Counted from the stretch's first letter, positions 1 through 8,522 are shown. The stretch: DNA of 64,000 nucleotides from Psychrobacillus sp. INOP01 (GCF_018140925.1 NZ_CP073315.1:1674001-1738000); one strand, 5' to 3'. The notes: a model not told the origin generated them from the letters alone. Numbers and translations are program-made.

Positions 1-1114
1 CATGTCTAGTCACTACTACTTCAAATGGTACATCCTCCTGTCCTTTAACTTTAATAGGGGAAGGACGAACTTCCGCCTGCTCCCATTCCCCTTCGTATAA
101 GAATTGTGTACGGTCATTTGGATTTGGTGTTTCAATATAAAGATCCTGTACATCCGGTCCTACATTGGTCACACCCCAAGCAACCTCTTCGTTATGGCCC
201 AGAATGATGCCGGGTATTCCAGCAAATATAACACCGCTCACATTTTGCTCTGGCGATTCTAAATGCATTTGATACCACACAGATGGTGTACTCAATCCTA
301 AATGTGGGTCATCTGCAAGTAAAGGAAGCCCACTAGCTGTCTTTTCCCCACTCACTACCCAGTTATTACTACCATTAAATTCGTTCGGTAGAACCGACGA
401 ATCAAAGTAATCACTTACATTTACTGGTTTACTTATATTCGCCTCTATAATTGATTGGGCATTATCGGGATAAGTTATAAAAAGCTCCTTCGCTTTTTCT
501 TCATCCAATTCGTTTAAAGCCCAATGTCTTATTGCAAGTGTCGACCAGTTTCCACCTAAGTCATACGCCATGTACTTCCCAATCGCTAGTGAGTCAGTTG
601 GAGTCCACTCTTCTGGTTCATAACCTAATAATTTAAATTCATAGCTTAATTTATTTTCTTCTTTTGCAAATTCAATGAAATCATTGACCCCTTCTGCATA
701 GAACTTTAATACTTCTTTTGCTTCCTCACTATATCCATCATAAGATTTCTCGGCAGCATCACGTAAGCTGAAGGTTAAGAAAAACTTATCTGTATCTACA
801 GCAGATTCCCCAACAACCTCTGCCAAACGCCCACTAGCCTGCCTTCTAGCCAAATCCATTTGAAAAAGCCTATCTTGTGCTTGCACAAATCCTTGCGCTC
901 GGTAAAGATCAGCATCTGATTGAGCTGTAATATGCGGAACTCCGTCTGCATCACGTACTACTTTTACATCCGAGTCCAATACCTCCATCGCAAGTTCCCC
1001 TTCAATAATTGCTTTCGTGCTAGACAAATACATGTTCAACCCAATAACGACAATAACTGCTAAAGTAACAATAGTACCTATTATCCAAGCAGTTATCTTC
1101 CACCCTTTTCTCAT
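1..1114 (-). CDS. Penicillin acylase family protein, C-terminal part beyond the left edge
   Basis: Reading the minus strand from the ATG at 1114 gives an open frame running off the window with about 371 residues visible. Residues ~7-26 form one hydrophobic segment (signal peptide or N-terminal anchor). The A-chain part contains AQGFVQAQDRLFQMDLARR, and the B-chain begins near GSNNWVVSGEKTASGLPLL, where the serine after the glycine would be the N-terminal nucleophile of this Ntn-hydrolase family, followed by DDPHLGLSTPSVWYQMHL. The last visible residues (VVVTRH) match the conserved T-R-H-G-P stretch. Family members cleave amide bonds of beta-lactams or acyl-homoserine lactones after autocatalytic maturation; the substrate here is unknown. 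An in-frame ATG at 1153 is an alternative start, but GGGGGG lies 8 nt before 1114. Full-length relatives are near 780-800 residues, so roughly half is missing only because of the window edge. Confidence 0.88.
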   Translation of the reverse strand, partial: MRKGWKITAWIIGTIVTLAVIVVIGLNMYLSSTKAIIEGELAMEVLDSDVKVVRDADGVPHITAQSDADLYRAQGFVQAQDRLFQMDLARRQASGRLAEVVGESAVDTDKFFLTFSLRDAAEKSYDGYSEEAKEVLKFYAEGVNDFIEFAKEENKLSYEFKLLGYEPEEWTPTDSLAIGKYMAYDLGGNWSTLAIRHWALNELDEEKAKELFITYPDNAQSIIEANISKPVNVSDYFDSSVLPNEFNGSNNWVVSGEKTASGLPLLADDPHLGLSTPSVWYQMHLESPEQNVSGVIFAGIPGIILGHNEEVAWGVTNVGPDVQDLYIETPNPNDRTQFLYEGEWEQAEVRPSPIKVKGQEDVPFEVVVTRH

Positions 1115-1192
1115 ATACCTTGCCCCCCTTTGTTCCTTTACAGTATTCGACATTATTAGAAATTCACCTTCCAATAATATTCTCGTATAGCA

Positions 1193-1430
1193 CAAAAGCT
1201 GTTTCTATCGTTTCCAAAGTGCTTTGGAGATTTGTAGCTTATTATTAACAGTTAATTTTTGGAAATAAAAGATGTAAAAACTTCTAATAATAAATCTACT
1301 TACTAACTCATAAAATGGCTGTATTTAAATCTTGAGAAACACTTACACCATTGATTGCAGTGGATGGCGGTGAAGGTTCCTCTCTCCCCCCGTGGAAAGC
1401 GTCCGCCTGAAAAGGAAATCAGCAATATCG
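1193..1430 (+). repeat. Decayed pieces of two dispersed intergenic repeats
   Basis: The gap 1154-1490 holds no gene. Around 1196-1222 lies CTGTTTCTATCGTTTCCAAA, which matches the left end of the long dispersed element at 21593 and 49784. At 1393-1424 lies GGAAAGCGTCCGCCTGAAAA followed by GGAAATCAGCA, the core of the short repeat also found at 22012, 25335 (inverted) and 50419, and its downstream tail (TTTAAAGTACTATGAAC) is shared too. The order, long-element end then short repeat, is the same as in the two better preserved loci, so this is probably a third, internally deleted locus. Confidence 0.6.
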
Positions 1431-1491
1431 CTTTATTCTTTAAAGTACTATGAACACTCGTTTCCACACAATACCCTTATAATTTCTTAAT

Positions 1492-1522
1492 AAAAAAACC
1501 CATGAATAATTATATTCATGGG
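1492..1522 (-). terminator. Terminator after murB
   Basis: CCCATGAATA and its complement form a hairpin followed, on the minus strand, by a run of seven T. It sits 13 nt past the murB stop. Confidence 0.8.
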
Positions 1523-1534
1523 TCAGGGCTTGTA

Positions 1535-2452
1535 TTAGTCTATATTTTCTCCAACAATTTTCACTTCTAGCTCTAGCTCGACGCCAAAGTTTTCTTTTAC
1601 TGTTTCTTTGACCATTTCAATCGTACTAATATAATCAGTTGCAGTAGCATTATTTTTATTGACGATAAACCCGGCATGCTTCGTGGATACCTCTGCTCCA
1701 CCAAAGCCTTTACCCTGCAAGCCACTGTCTTGAATGAGCTTTCCTGCAAAATATCCTGGTGGTCGTTTGAATACACTACCAGCAGAAGGGTATTCTAATG
1801 GTTGTTTCGATTCTCGTTGAAAAGTAAGATCTGCAATTTTTGCATCGATCTCTTCTTGACTTCCTTTTTCCAATAAAAACTCAGTCGATAATACATAATA
1901 GCCTTTTTTCGTAATAATACTTTTTCGATATCCTAGCTCTAATTGCTCTTTGGAAAGAACAAGTTTTTCTCCTGCCGGAGTTAGCACTGTACATTGTACA
2001 ATTACATCTTGGATTTCTCCGCCATATGCTCCTGCATTCATCGCCATTGCTCCACCAATTGAGCCGGGAATACCACAGGCAAATTCTAAGCCTGTTAGGG
2101 ATTTTTGTGCTGCCGCCTTTGATACATCAATTATATCAGCACCACTCTCGGCAATCACACTGTTACCATCAATTATAATTTTGTTTAAATTTTCTAGTCG
2201 CAGTACAATTCCTCGTACTCCACCATCACGAACGACCATATTTGAGCCGTTTCCAAGTAATAATAACGGTATATTATGTTCATATGCATATTGAACGACA
2301 AAGGCTGCCTCGTCCTGTGTGGAAGGTGTAACAAACAAATCTGCCTTTCCACCCATTTTAGTTACTGTGTGTAAATTCAATGCTTCATCTATTTTAATAT
2401 TTTCCGGATTTAATTTTTCGTTTAAGCTTTGAAACCATTTTTGTTTATTCAA
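1535..2452 (-). CDS. murB: UDP-N-acetylenolpyruvoylglucosamine reductase MurB
   Basis: This 305-residue cytoplasmic flavoenzyme reduces UDP-GlcNAc-enolpyruvate to UDP-MurNAc with NADPH, the second committed step of peptidoglycan precursor synthesis. The FAD-binding motifs GNGSNMVVRDGG (~62-73) and GIPGSIGGAMAMNAGAYGGE (~127-146) are present, as are SAGSVFKRP with the serine that protonates the substrate (~223-231) and the C-terminal glutamate in ELEVKIVG. It has the short, type II layout usual in Firmicutes. The start is TTG, preceded by AAAGGA at 9 nt; no better ATG exists in frame. It is monocistronic between the HxlR regulator and its own terminator. Confidence 0.95.
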   Translation of the reverse strand: MNKQKWFQSLNEKLNPENIKIDEALNLHTVTKMGGKADLFVTPSTQDEAAFVVQYAYEHNIPLLLLGNGSNMVVRDGGVRGIVLRLENLNKIIIDGNSVIAESGADIIDVSKAAAQKSLTGLEFACGIPGSIGGAMAMNAGAYGGEIQDVIVQCTVLTPAGEKLVLSKEQLELGYRKSIITKKGYYVLSTEFLLEKGSQEEIDAKIADLTFQRESKQPLEYPSAGSVFKRPPGYFAGKLIQDSGLQGKGFGGAEVSTKHAGFIVNKNNATATDYISTIEMVKETVKENFGVELELEVKIVGENID

Positions 2453-2531
2453 AGAGAGACAATCCTTTCTACTTTAACCTGTTACCCTTACATAGTATGC
2501 ATTTTCACTCATAATATATCAAGCGAAAATG

Positions 2532-2837
2532 CTATAACCATTCTTTAGACCAAGTCTCGATTCCACCAACTACTTCTTTTAGCGCAAGACCTTTCTCCGT
2601 CAAGTTATATTCTACCCGTATAGGTACCTCGGAAAAGACAGTTCTTTCAACTATTCCCTCTTTTTCAAGTTCCTTTAAACGCTCTGATAACAAACGGCCA
2701 CTTATAGGAAGTGACGACTCAATTTCATTAAATCTTTTTGCTCCATCCATTAGTTGATACACGATTAGCGCGGTCCATCTTTTTCCCAGCAACTCCATTG
2801 CCTTTGATAAACGTGGACATAATAACGTTTCTTTCAT
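2532..2837 (-). CDS. HxlR/YodB-type winged-helix repressor
   Basis: A 101-residue winged helix-turn-helix protein of the HxlR family, containing LGKRWTALIVYQLMDGAKRF and the recognition region ISGRLLSERLKELEKEGIV. I start it at ATG 2837, 6-7 nt after GAGGTG, rather than at the GTG at 2846. This places a single cysteine at residue 7 (TLLCPRL), the position of the conserved N-terminal redox cysteine in the quinone- and aldehyde-sensing regulators YodB and CatR. That suggests thiol-based sensing of electrophiles, but the inducer is not shown. It is divergent from the YceI-family gene, whose -35 and -10 elements are bracketed by palindromes, so that gene is the likely target. Confidence 0.85.
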   Translation of the reverse strand: MKETLLCPRLSKAMELLGKRWTALIVYQLMDGAKRFNEIESSLPISGRLLSERLKELEKEGIVERTVFSEVPIRVEYNLTEKGLALKEVVGGIETWSKEWL

Positions 2838-2892
2838 CTGATTCACCTCTATTACTTCCTATTATATTCTTTTCTGCTCACTTTGTAAAATT

Positions 2893-2954
2893 AAGTAATT
2901 TAATTACTTGACGTAACTAAGATATTAATCTACATTTAGTTACATAAAGTAACT
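2893..2954 (+). promoter_or_regulatory. Distal yceI promoter P1 with two HxlR-type operators
   Basis: TTGACG at 2908-2913 and TACATT at 2931-2936, spaced 17 nt, form a sigma-A promoter for the YceI-family gene. The palindrome AAGTAATTTAATTACTT (2893-2909) overlaps the -35 on its upstream side and AGTTACATAAAGTAACT (2938-2954) lies just after the -10. The second fits TTAC-N5-GTAA, which I recall as the operator of YodB/CatR-type regulators. Repression by the divergent HxlR protein is inferred. Confidence 0.65.
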
Positions 2955-3005
2955 ATTTGTTTACCTTTTAAAGAAAACAGGTAATTTAAATTATGGTTTT
3001 ATTAT

Positions 3006-3055
3006 ATTGTTTCGAAACAATAACTCTTGATTTCAAAACAATATTGTTTTATACT
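3006..3055 (+). promoter_or_regulatory. Proximal yceI promoter P2 with two 16-bp palindromes
   Basis: TTGATT (3027-3032) and TATACT (3050-3055), spaced 17 nt, form a second promoter 32 nt before the ATG. The perfect palindrome AAAACAATATTGTTTT (3035-3050) fills the spacer and another, ATTGTTTCGAAACAAT (3006-3021), lies just upstream of the -35. Their sequence differs from the operators of P1, so a second regulator may act here. Confidence 0.6.
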
Positions 3056-3086
3056 AAAAAAAACAATTCTTAGGAGGAAATTAACA

Positions 3087-3614
3087 ATGACAAAATTTAA
3101 TCTTGACGCTGCACATTCTACTATCGACTTTTCAGTAAAACACATGATGGTTTCAAAAGTAAAAGGATCATTCACTAATTTTACGGCAGACTTAGATGGT
3201 AATGCTGAAGATTTAACCGGTGCTACAATTAGCTTTGACATTGATGTAAAATCAATCAACTCAAACAACGAGGATCGTGATAACCACTTACGTTCTGGAG
3301 ATTTCTTTGATGCAGAAACCTACCCAAGCATCAAATTTGTGGCAACTAGTATTAAGAAAACAGACGATGGTGAATATGACGTAACTGGTGACCTTACGAT
3401 TAAAGACGTTACTAAACCAGTAACATTTGACGTTCAATATGGTGGTAAAGGTACTAATCCATGGGGTCAAGAAGTAGTAGCTTTCTCTGCAGATACGAAA
3501 GTAAACCGTAAAGAATTTGGTTTAACTTGGAACCAAGCATTAGAAACTGGTGGCGTTCTAGTTGGTGAAGACATTAAAATCACTGTTGAACTTGAATTAA
3601 ACCCTGCTCAATAA
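3087..3614 (+). CDS. YceI-family lipocalin-like protein
   Basis: A 175-residue protein matching the YceI family throughout: N-terminal NLDAAHSTIDFSVKHMMVSK, then DRDNHLRSGDFFDAETYPS and the conserved LTIKDVTKPVTFDV. Family members are lipocalin-like beta-barrels that bind isoprenoid chains such as polyprenyl phosphates or quinones. Unlike E. coli YceI there is no signal peptide, so the protein should be cytoplasmic. The start is the ATG 8 nt after AGGAGG; an earlier in-frame start at 3027 lies inside the P2 promoter and is unlikely. Control by an HxlR regulator with a redox cysteine fits a role in handling quinones, but that is inference. Confidence 0.9.
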   Translation: MTKFNLDAAHSTIDFSVKHMMVSKVKGSFTNFTADLDGNAEDLTGATISFDIDVKSINSNNEDRDNHLRSGDFFDAETYPSIKFVATSIKKTDDGEYDVTGDLTIKDVTKPVTFDVQYGGKGTNPWGQEVVAFSADTKVNRKEFGLTWNQALETGGVLVGEDIKITVELELNPAQ

Positions 3615-3629
3615 TTCTTGTAAATGCAA

Positions 3630-3656
3630 AAAGCTATCCTTTTGGATAGCTTTTTT
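3630..3656 (+). terminator. Terminator after the YceI-family gene
   Basis: AAAAGCTATCC-TTTT-GGATAGCTTTTTT, a stable stem with a four-base loop and a T-run. Confidence 0.85.
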
Positions 3657-3742
3657 GTTTTGTACTATTGAAACCACCTGTTCACAAGTTTAATACCGCC
3701 TAAAATTAACGGAATATTAAGAAATATATTACATACTTTATA

Positions 3743-3770
3743 TTGATAAAAAAATGTGTTATTGTATGAA
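3743..3770 (+). promoter_or_regulatory. Putative promoter of the permease-amidohydrolase operon
   Basis: TTGATA (3743-3748) and TATGAA (3765-3770) are 16 nt apart. If real, the GTG at 3756 lies inside the promoter, which supports the ATG at 3801 as the permease start. Confidence 0.4.
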
Positions 3771-3800
3771 TTATCTTATTTTCTGAAAGGACGGAATATT

Positions 3801-4988
3801 ATGTCGCAAATGCTCGCTTTGGTTATTGTCGTTGCTATTTTATTTATTGGAGACTTTGTTTCCATACGGACTAAGGCTTGGATTCCATCTGTCTTCGTAG
3901 CTGCTGTTCTTTTCATTATTGGTTATTGGACATTCTTCCCCAAGGAAATCGTTTCGATAGCTGGTGTACCACCAGTAGTTGCAACTATGATGATTTATCT
4001 TCTAATCACAAATATGGGTACATTACTTTCTCTTAAACAATTAAAAGAACAATGGAAAACTATATTAATTTCATTAGCAGGAATTTTAGGTATAATTGTC
4101 GCATTATTCGCAATTGGAACTGTATTATTTGGAATTGAAACTGTCATTGTTGCAATTCCTCCATTAGTAGGAGGTGTCGTTTCTGCTCTCATCATGTCTG
4201 AAGGTGCTGCGAATGCGGGTCTTACCACTTTGTCAGTTTTCGCAATTGTCATCTACGTTATGCAAGGATTCGCCGGGTATCCACTTACTTCAATCGTTCT
4301 AAAAAAAGAAGGAAAAGACCTTCTTCAAAAGTTCCGTATTGGCGAGATTACTATTGCAGGACAAACTAACAGTGAAGCAGGAAAATCAAAAGAAGAACTT
4401 AAAATGTTTAGCAAGTTGCCAGCCAAATATAATACGGATTATTTTAAGCTGTTCCGTCTAGCTTTCATCGGCTTCCTTGCTTATGGGGTATCTACTCTTT
4501 TAAATCCTATTATAGAAATCAGTCCTTTTGTACTGTGCTTGTTATTTGGTATTATCGCGGGAAGTATTGGTTTCTTAGAAAGAAATGTCCTACAAAAAGC
4601 AAACAGCTTCGGTATCTGTATCTTAGTTTTAATGCTCTTTGTTTTCGATGCTCTGAAAAATGCTACTCCCTCAATGATTATGGAACTTCTTTATCCACTT
4701 GTAGGAACAATTGTTATAGGGGTAATCGGGATGTACATCTTCTCCTTCATCATCGGAAAACTCCTAAAAGTTAGCAAAAACATGGCCTTTGCAGTTTCTT
4801 TAACAGCACTTTACGGATTTCCCGCTGATTACATCATTACAAATGAAGTTATTAAATCTTTGACAGAGGATGAAGAAGAAAGAGAAGTTTTAACTAGTCA
4901 CATGCTTCCTCCAATGCTTGTAGGAGGATTCATTAGTGTAACTATCGTATCTGTTATTCTAGCAGGTATTTTCGTAGGATTCTTATAA
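3801..4988 (+). CDS. Multi-spanning membrane transporter of unknown substrate
   Basis: A 395-residue protein with about ten hydrophobic segments in two halves separated by a charged loop (~178-205, KKEGKDLLQKFRIGE onward). Before this loop lies a glycine-rich re-entrant-like stretch, IPPLVGGVVSALIMSEGAAN, of the kind seen in sodium- or proton-coupled carboxylate carriers. I do not recognise the exact family. The start is ATG 3801 with AAAGGACGG upstream. The amidohydrolase begins 80 nt downstream on the same strand without a terminator, so the two probably form an operon in which the permease imports an N-acylated compound, or exports a product, of the enzyme. Substrate and ion coupling are unknown. 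Confidence 0.7.
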   Translation: MSQMLALVIVVAILFIGDFVSIRTKAWIPSVFVAAVLFIIGYWTFFPKEIVSIAGVPPVVATMMIYLLITNMGTLLSLKQLKEQWKTILISLAGILGIIVALFAIGTVLFGIETVIVAIPPLVGGVVSALIMSEGAANAGLTTLSVFAIVIYVMQGFAGYPLTSIVLKKEGKDLLQKFRIGEITIAGQTNSEAGKSKEELKMFSKLPAKYNTDYFKLFRLAFIGFLAYGVSTLLNPIIEISPFVLCLLFGIIAGSIGFLERNVLQKANSFGICILVLMLFVFDALKNATPSMIMELLYPLVGTIVIGVIGMYIFSFIIGKLLKVSKNMAFAVSLTALYGFPADYIITNEVIKSLTEDEEEREVLTSHMLPPMLVGGFISVTIVSVILAGIFVGFL

Positions 4989-5068
4989 GGAGTGTTTGAA
5001 AAAAGTCAAAGAACATATTGAACAATGATTATATATGGAACGGCATTACAATTAACGGAGGGAACAGC

Positions 5069-6244
5069 ATGATTAACAATAAAATAAAAGAATCAATCAA
5101 AAATAATAATGAAGAACTAACTCAATTACGTAGAAAATTGCACAGCGAGCCTGAGCTATCATTTGAGGAATTCAAAACAACACAGTTTGTATGCGAGTAT
5201 TTAGATAATCTAGGAATCTCTTATCGAAAAACTGAACCTACCGGAGTTATTGCAGAAATTAAAGGGGCAACAGGAGGAAAAACTGTCGCTCTTCGAGGAG
5301 ATATGGATGCCCTTGCTGTTCAACAGCTTAACAAGCACGTCCCTTATGCCTCTAAAATAGAAGGTAAAATGCATGCATGTGGTCATGATGCACATACATC
5401 TATGCTATTAATAGCAGCAAAGGCACTTTCAGAGGTAAAAGATCAGCTTCCCGGTAATGTACGCTTCATATTCCAGCCAGCAGAAGAAATAGCGCAAGGT
5501 GCAAAGGCTATGGTTAACCAAGGCGCTATGGAGAATGTTGATAATGTTTTCGGCATTCATATTTGGTCTCAAATGCCGACAAATAAGGTTTCTTGTACCC
5601 CAGGTCCTTCTTTCGCTGCAGCCGATATCTTCAAAGTGACATTCAAGGGCCGCGGTGGTCACGGTGCCATTCCAGAGGCTTGTATCGATGCAGCTATTGT
5701 TGCTTCTTCCTTCGTTATGAACGTTCAAACAGTTATTTCAAGAACTATTGACCCACAAAGCCCCGCTGTTCTAACAGTTGGTAAAATGGTCGTTGGTACA
5801 CGATTTAATGTAATTGCGGAGAATGCAGAGATAGAGGGAACTGTCCGTACGTTCCAGCCTGCTACCCGAGACCATATTGAAAAATCTATTACCCAGTATG
5901 CAGAAAGTGTAGCAGCAATTTACGGAGCAACTGCTGAAGTAGAATATATAAGAGGCACAGATGCTGTAGATAATGATGAAGAAAGTGCTAAACTTGTCCA
6001 ACAGGTGGCTTCAGCTGCATTTGGACCAGAAGTAGTTTACAATGAGAAGCCGACAATGGGTGGAGAGGACTTCTCTGCATTTTTAACAAGAGCTCCTGGT
6101 AGCTTTGCATTTGTCGGTAGCGGAAATCCTGAAAAGGATACAGAGTGGGCTCATCATCATGGTAACTTTAATATAGATGAGGATGCACTTTCTACTGGCG
6201 CTGAACTATACGCGCAGTACGCTTGGGCATATTTGAATAAATAA
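5069..6244 (+). CDS. M20-family amidohydrolase (N-acyl amino acid / hippurate hydrolase type)
   Basis: A 391-residue dinuclear-metal hydrolase of the M20D group. It has the opening RRKLHSEPELSFEE, the metal-binding MHACGHDAHT (~105-114), QPAEEIAQGAKAM with the catalytic glutamate pair (~140-152), the dimerisation-domain GRGGHGAIP and the final ligand region TMGGEDFSAF (~333-342) with HHGNFNIDEDAL near the end. Relatives release the amino acid from N-acetyl, benzoyl or indole-acetyl conjugates. I chose ATG 5069, 6 nt after GGAGGG. It shares an operon with the upstream permease, suggesting import then hydrolysis of an amide-linked nutrient; the true acyl group is not predictable here. Confidence 0.88.
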   Translation: MINNKIKESIKNNNEELTQLRRKLHSEPELSFEEFKTTQFVCEYLDNLGISYRKTEPTGVIAEIKGATGGKTVALRGDMDALAVQQLNKHVPYASKIEGKMHACGHDAHTSMLLIAAKALSEVKDQLPGNVRFIFQPAEEIAQGAKAMVNQGAMENVDNVFGIHIWSQMPTNKVSCTPGPSFAAADIFKVTFKGRGGHGAIPEACIDAAIVASSFVMNVQTVISRTIDPQSPAVLTVGKMVVGTRFNVIAENAEIEGTVRTFQPATRDHIEKSITQYAESVAAIYGATAEVEYIRGTDAVDNDEESAKLVQQVASAAFGPEVVYNEKPTMGGEDFSAFLTRAPGSFAFVGSGNPEKDTEWAHHHGNFNIDEDALSTGAELYAQYAWAYLNK

Positions 6245-6261
6245 AGTCTTAAAATGCATTC

Positions 6262-6302
6262 GGGTAGAGAAAACAGATTCGTAGTTTTCTCTGCCCTTTT
6301 TT
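6262..6302 (+). terminator. Terminator after the amidohydrolase gene
   Basis: GGGTAGAGAAAAC pairs with GTTTTCTCTGCCC across a short loop and is followed by six T. Confidence 0.85.
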
Positions 6303-6384
6303 GCGAGTAGATTATTATCTGATCTTTGAAACTATTTATACAGAAAATCGTATATACTTATATAAAAGACTTGGAGGGATATTT

Positions 6385-6666
6385 ATGGAAAATTTTATAG
6401 GATTAGTGGCCGTGGTTATGGTTTTTTCTATACCGCTTACTGCAATTTGGACAACCCATCTACGAAAGTCGCAGAAAGTGAAATTAATAATTGTAAAAGA
6501 TGAAATTGAACTAGAAAAACTCAAATATAATAACTTTTTACTAGAAACGGAAAAAATGCGAATCGATCTTCAGCAAAAACAAGAAAACTTGCTAGGAAGC
6601 TCAGATCCACTTGTTTTAGATTTGCAAAAAAGTGTACAAACGGAGACAAAAACTATATCTACTTAA
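6385..6666 (+). CDS. Small membrane protein with a cytoplasmic coiled coil
   Basis: A 93-residue protein: residues ~4-23 are one transmembrane helix (IGLVAVVMVFSIPLTAIW), followed by a basic turn (HLRKSQKVK) and a heptad-like segment (DEIELEKLKYNNFLLETEKM) extending to ~70. The layout resembles phage-shock PspB-like proteins, but I cannot assign it to a family. The ATG at 6385 follows GGAGGG by 9 nt; an earlier in-frame GTG at 6301 lies in the preceding terminator. It has its own terminator, so it appears to be a single-gene unit. Confidence 0.7.
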   Translation: MENFIGLVAVVMVFSIPLTAIWTTHLRKSQKVKLIIVKDEIELEKLKYNNFLLETEKMRIDLQQKQENLLGSSDPLVLDLQKSVQTETKTIST

Positions 6667-6668
6667 AA

Positions 6669-6704
6669 CAATCGTGCAGATTTTATTCCGCACGATTGTT
6701 TTTT
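6669..6704 (+). terminator. Terminator after the small membrane protein gene
   Basis: CAATCGTGC and GCACGATTG form the stem, followed by six T. Confidence 0.85.
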
Positions 6705-6800
6705 CGAAGAATTATTCCTCACCCCTATCCTTCTCAGTCGCTACTTTACCAATCCATCGATTACAATAGAAATAATCTACTAAACGAAATGGAGTTTACT

Positions 6801-8522
6801 ATGAAAACATCTACCAAAGGATTTTTCCAACTACTTAAAAGTCTTAAATGGCCAGTAAAGATAACAATTATAGCGATTGTTCTATCTCTCTTAAGCACTG
6901 TTATTGGATTAATCGTACCTCTTGTTACAAAAGATTTAGTTGATACGCTAACAACTACTGCTTTTAATTGGAAAATGATTGGCGTTTTACTCGTCGTATT
7001 CCTTTTACAGGCGATATCCGGCGGATTTTCATTTTATTTATTATCTTATATCGGTGAATTTATCGTAGCGGATCTTCGTAAAAAACTATGGAGCAAAGTA
7101 CTCCATCTTCCTGTTCCCTACTATGATCAAAATGAAAGTGGCGAAACGATGAGTCGTATTACACAGGATACGACGACGTTGAAATCACTTATTACGGATC
7201 ATTTAGTAAATTTCGTATCTGGAATTATTACAATTATTGGGTCCGTTATTATCTTATTTTTTATTGATTGGAAAATGACATTAATCATGCTTATTAGTGT
7301 TCCGCTAAGCATAGCGATCATGATGCCACTCGGCACGATGATGCATAAAGTATCAAAATCTACCCAAAAAGAAATGGCTTCGTTTTCAGGACTTCTAGGA
7401 CGAGTGCTATCTGAAATCCGGTTAGTCAAATCTTACCGTGCGGAGAAAACGGAAACTGTTAGTGGAAATGAAGCCATTCAAAATTTATATCGATTTGGCT
7501 TGAAAGAAGCGAAAATACAAGCGTTCATCTCCCCTTTTATGACACTCATCATGATGGCAATTTTAGTCGTTATTTTAGGCTATGGCGGTTTACAAGTGTC
7601 TAAAGGAATCTTATCTGCCGGAGATCTTGTTGCGATCATCTTTTACTTAGTGAATATTATTGTTCCTTTTGCACAGATGGCAACATTCTTCACCTCTTTC
7701 CAAAAAGCAGTTGGAGCAACGGAGCGTATCCAAGAAATATTCCATATGGATGCTGAGGCAGTAGAACTAGAAGCACCAAAACCTTTAAAAGATGGAGTTA
7801 TAACATTTGATGATGTCTATTTTTCTTATGGCCCCGAGAAGAAAGTAATAGATGGAATTTCCTTAACAGCTCATCCAGGAACCGTTACTGCTTTTGTCGG
7901 ACCAAGTGGTGGAGGAAAAACAACTATTTTCTCCTTGCTAGAACGATTTTATGACCCCGATTCTGGAACCATTTTATTTAATGGATCACCTATTACCAAT
8001 TTATCTTTACATGCCTGGCGCTCTAAAATTGGCTACGTCTCTCAGGAAAGTCCATTAATGAGCGGTACTATTTTATCGAATATGACGTATGGAATGACGG
8101 AAGATCCTCCGATGGATAAAATAATCCAAGCTGCTGAGGCAGCGAATGCTACAGATTTTATAGAGGAACTGCCAGACAAATACGACACACTTGTTGGAGA
8201 ACGCGGCATCAAGCTATCAGGGGGTCAACGTCAACGGATAGCTATTGCACGTGCACTCTTACATGATCCCAAAATATTATTATTAGACGAAGCAACCTCT
8301 AACTTAGATAGTGGTTCAGAAGCATCCGTACAAGAAGCGCTCGAACGTTTAATGAAAGGTAGAACCACCTTAATCATTGCACATAGACTAGCAACGATTA
8401 TTCACGCCAACCAAATATTCTTTTTAGAACAAGGAAAAATTACAGGTAGCGGTACACATGAAGAGCTGCTTGCCCAACACAATCTGTATCGAGAGTTTAC
8501 TCACGGACAAGGTTTATCTTAA
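6801..8522 (+). CDS. bmrA: BmrA-like multidrug ABC exporter (homodimeric half-transporter)
   Basis: A 573-residue fused membrane and ATPase half-transporter. Six transmembrane helices occupy ~10-300. The nucleotide-binding domain has Walker A GPSGGGKTT, Q-loop YVSQESPLMSGT, signature LSGGQRQR, Walker B ILLLDEATS with the catalytic glutamate, and H-loop IIAHRLAT, all canonical. Long stretches match B. subtilis BmrA (YvcC): PYYDQNESGETMSRITQDT, SEIRLVKSYRAE and GYGGLQVSKG. It should act as a homodimer extruding drugs or lipophilic compounds. I start at ATG 6801 with TGGAG upstream; upstream in-frame residues overlap the previous terminator. It lies just before the TPR regulator/propeptide pair on the same strand, but no link is shown. 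Confidence 0.9.
   Translation: MKTSTKGFFQLLKSLKWPVKITIIAIVLSLLSTVIGLIVPLVTKDLVDTLTTTAFNWKMIGVLLVVFLLQAISGGFSFYLLSYIGEFIVADLRKKLWSKVLHLPVPYYDQNESGETMSRITQDTTTLKSLITDHLVNFVSGIITIIGSVIILFFIDWKMTLIMLISVPLSIAIMMPLGTMMHKVSKSTQKEMASFSGLLGRVLSEIRLVKSYRAEKTETVSGNEAIQNLYRFGLKEAKIQAFISPFMTLIMMAILVVILGYGGLQVSKGILSAGDLVAIIFYLVNIIVPFAQMATFFTSFQKAVGATERIQEIFHMDAEAVELEAPKPLKDGVITFDDVYFSYGPEKKVIDGISLTAHPGTVTAFVGPSGGGKTTIFSLLERFYDPDSGTILFNGSPITNLSLHAWRSKIGYVSQESPLMSGTILSNMTYGMTEDPPMDKIIQAAEAANATDFIEELPDKYDTLVGERGIKLSGGQRQRIAIARALLHDPKILLLDEATSNLDSGSEASVQEALERLMKGRTTLIIAHRLATIIHANQIFFLEQGKITGSGTHEELLAQHNLYREFTHGQGLS

Noticed and set aside
1950-2294. 114-codon frame opposite murB
   Set aside because: Fully inside the coding part of murB, no ribosome site, no family resemblance.
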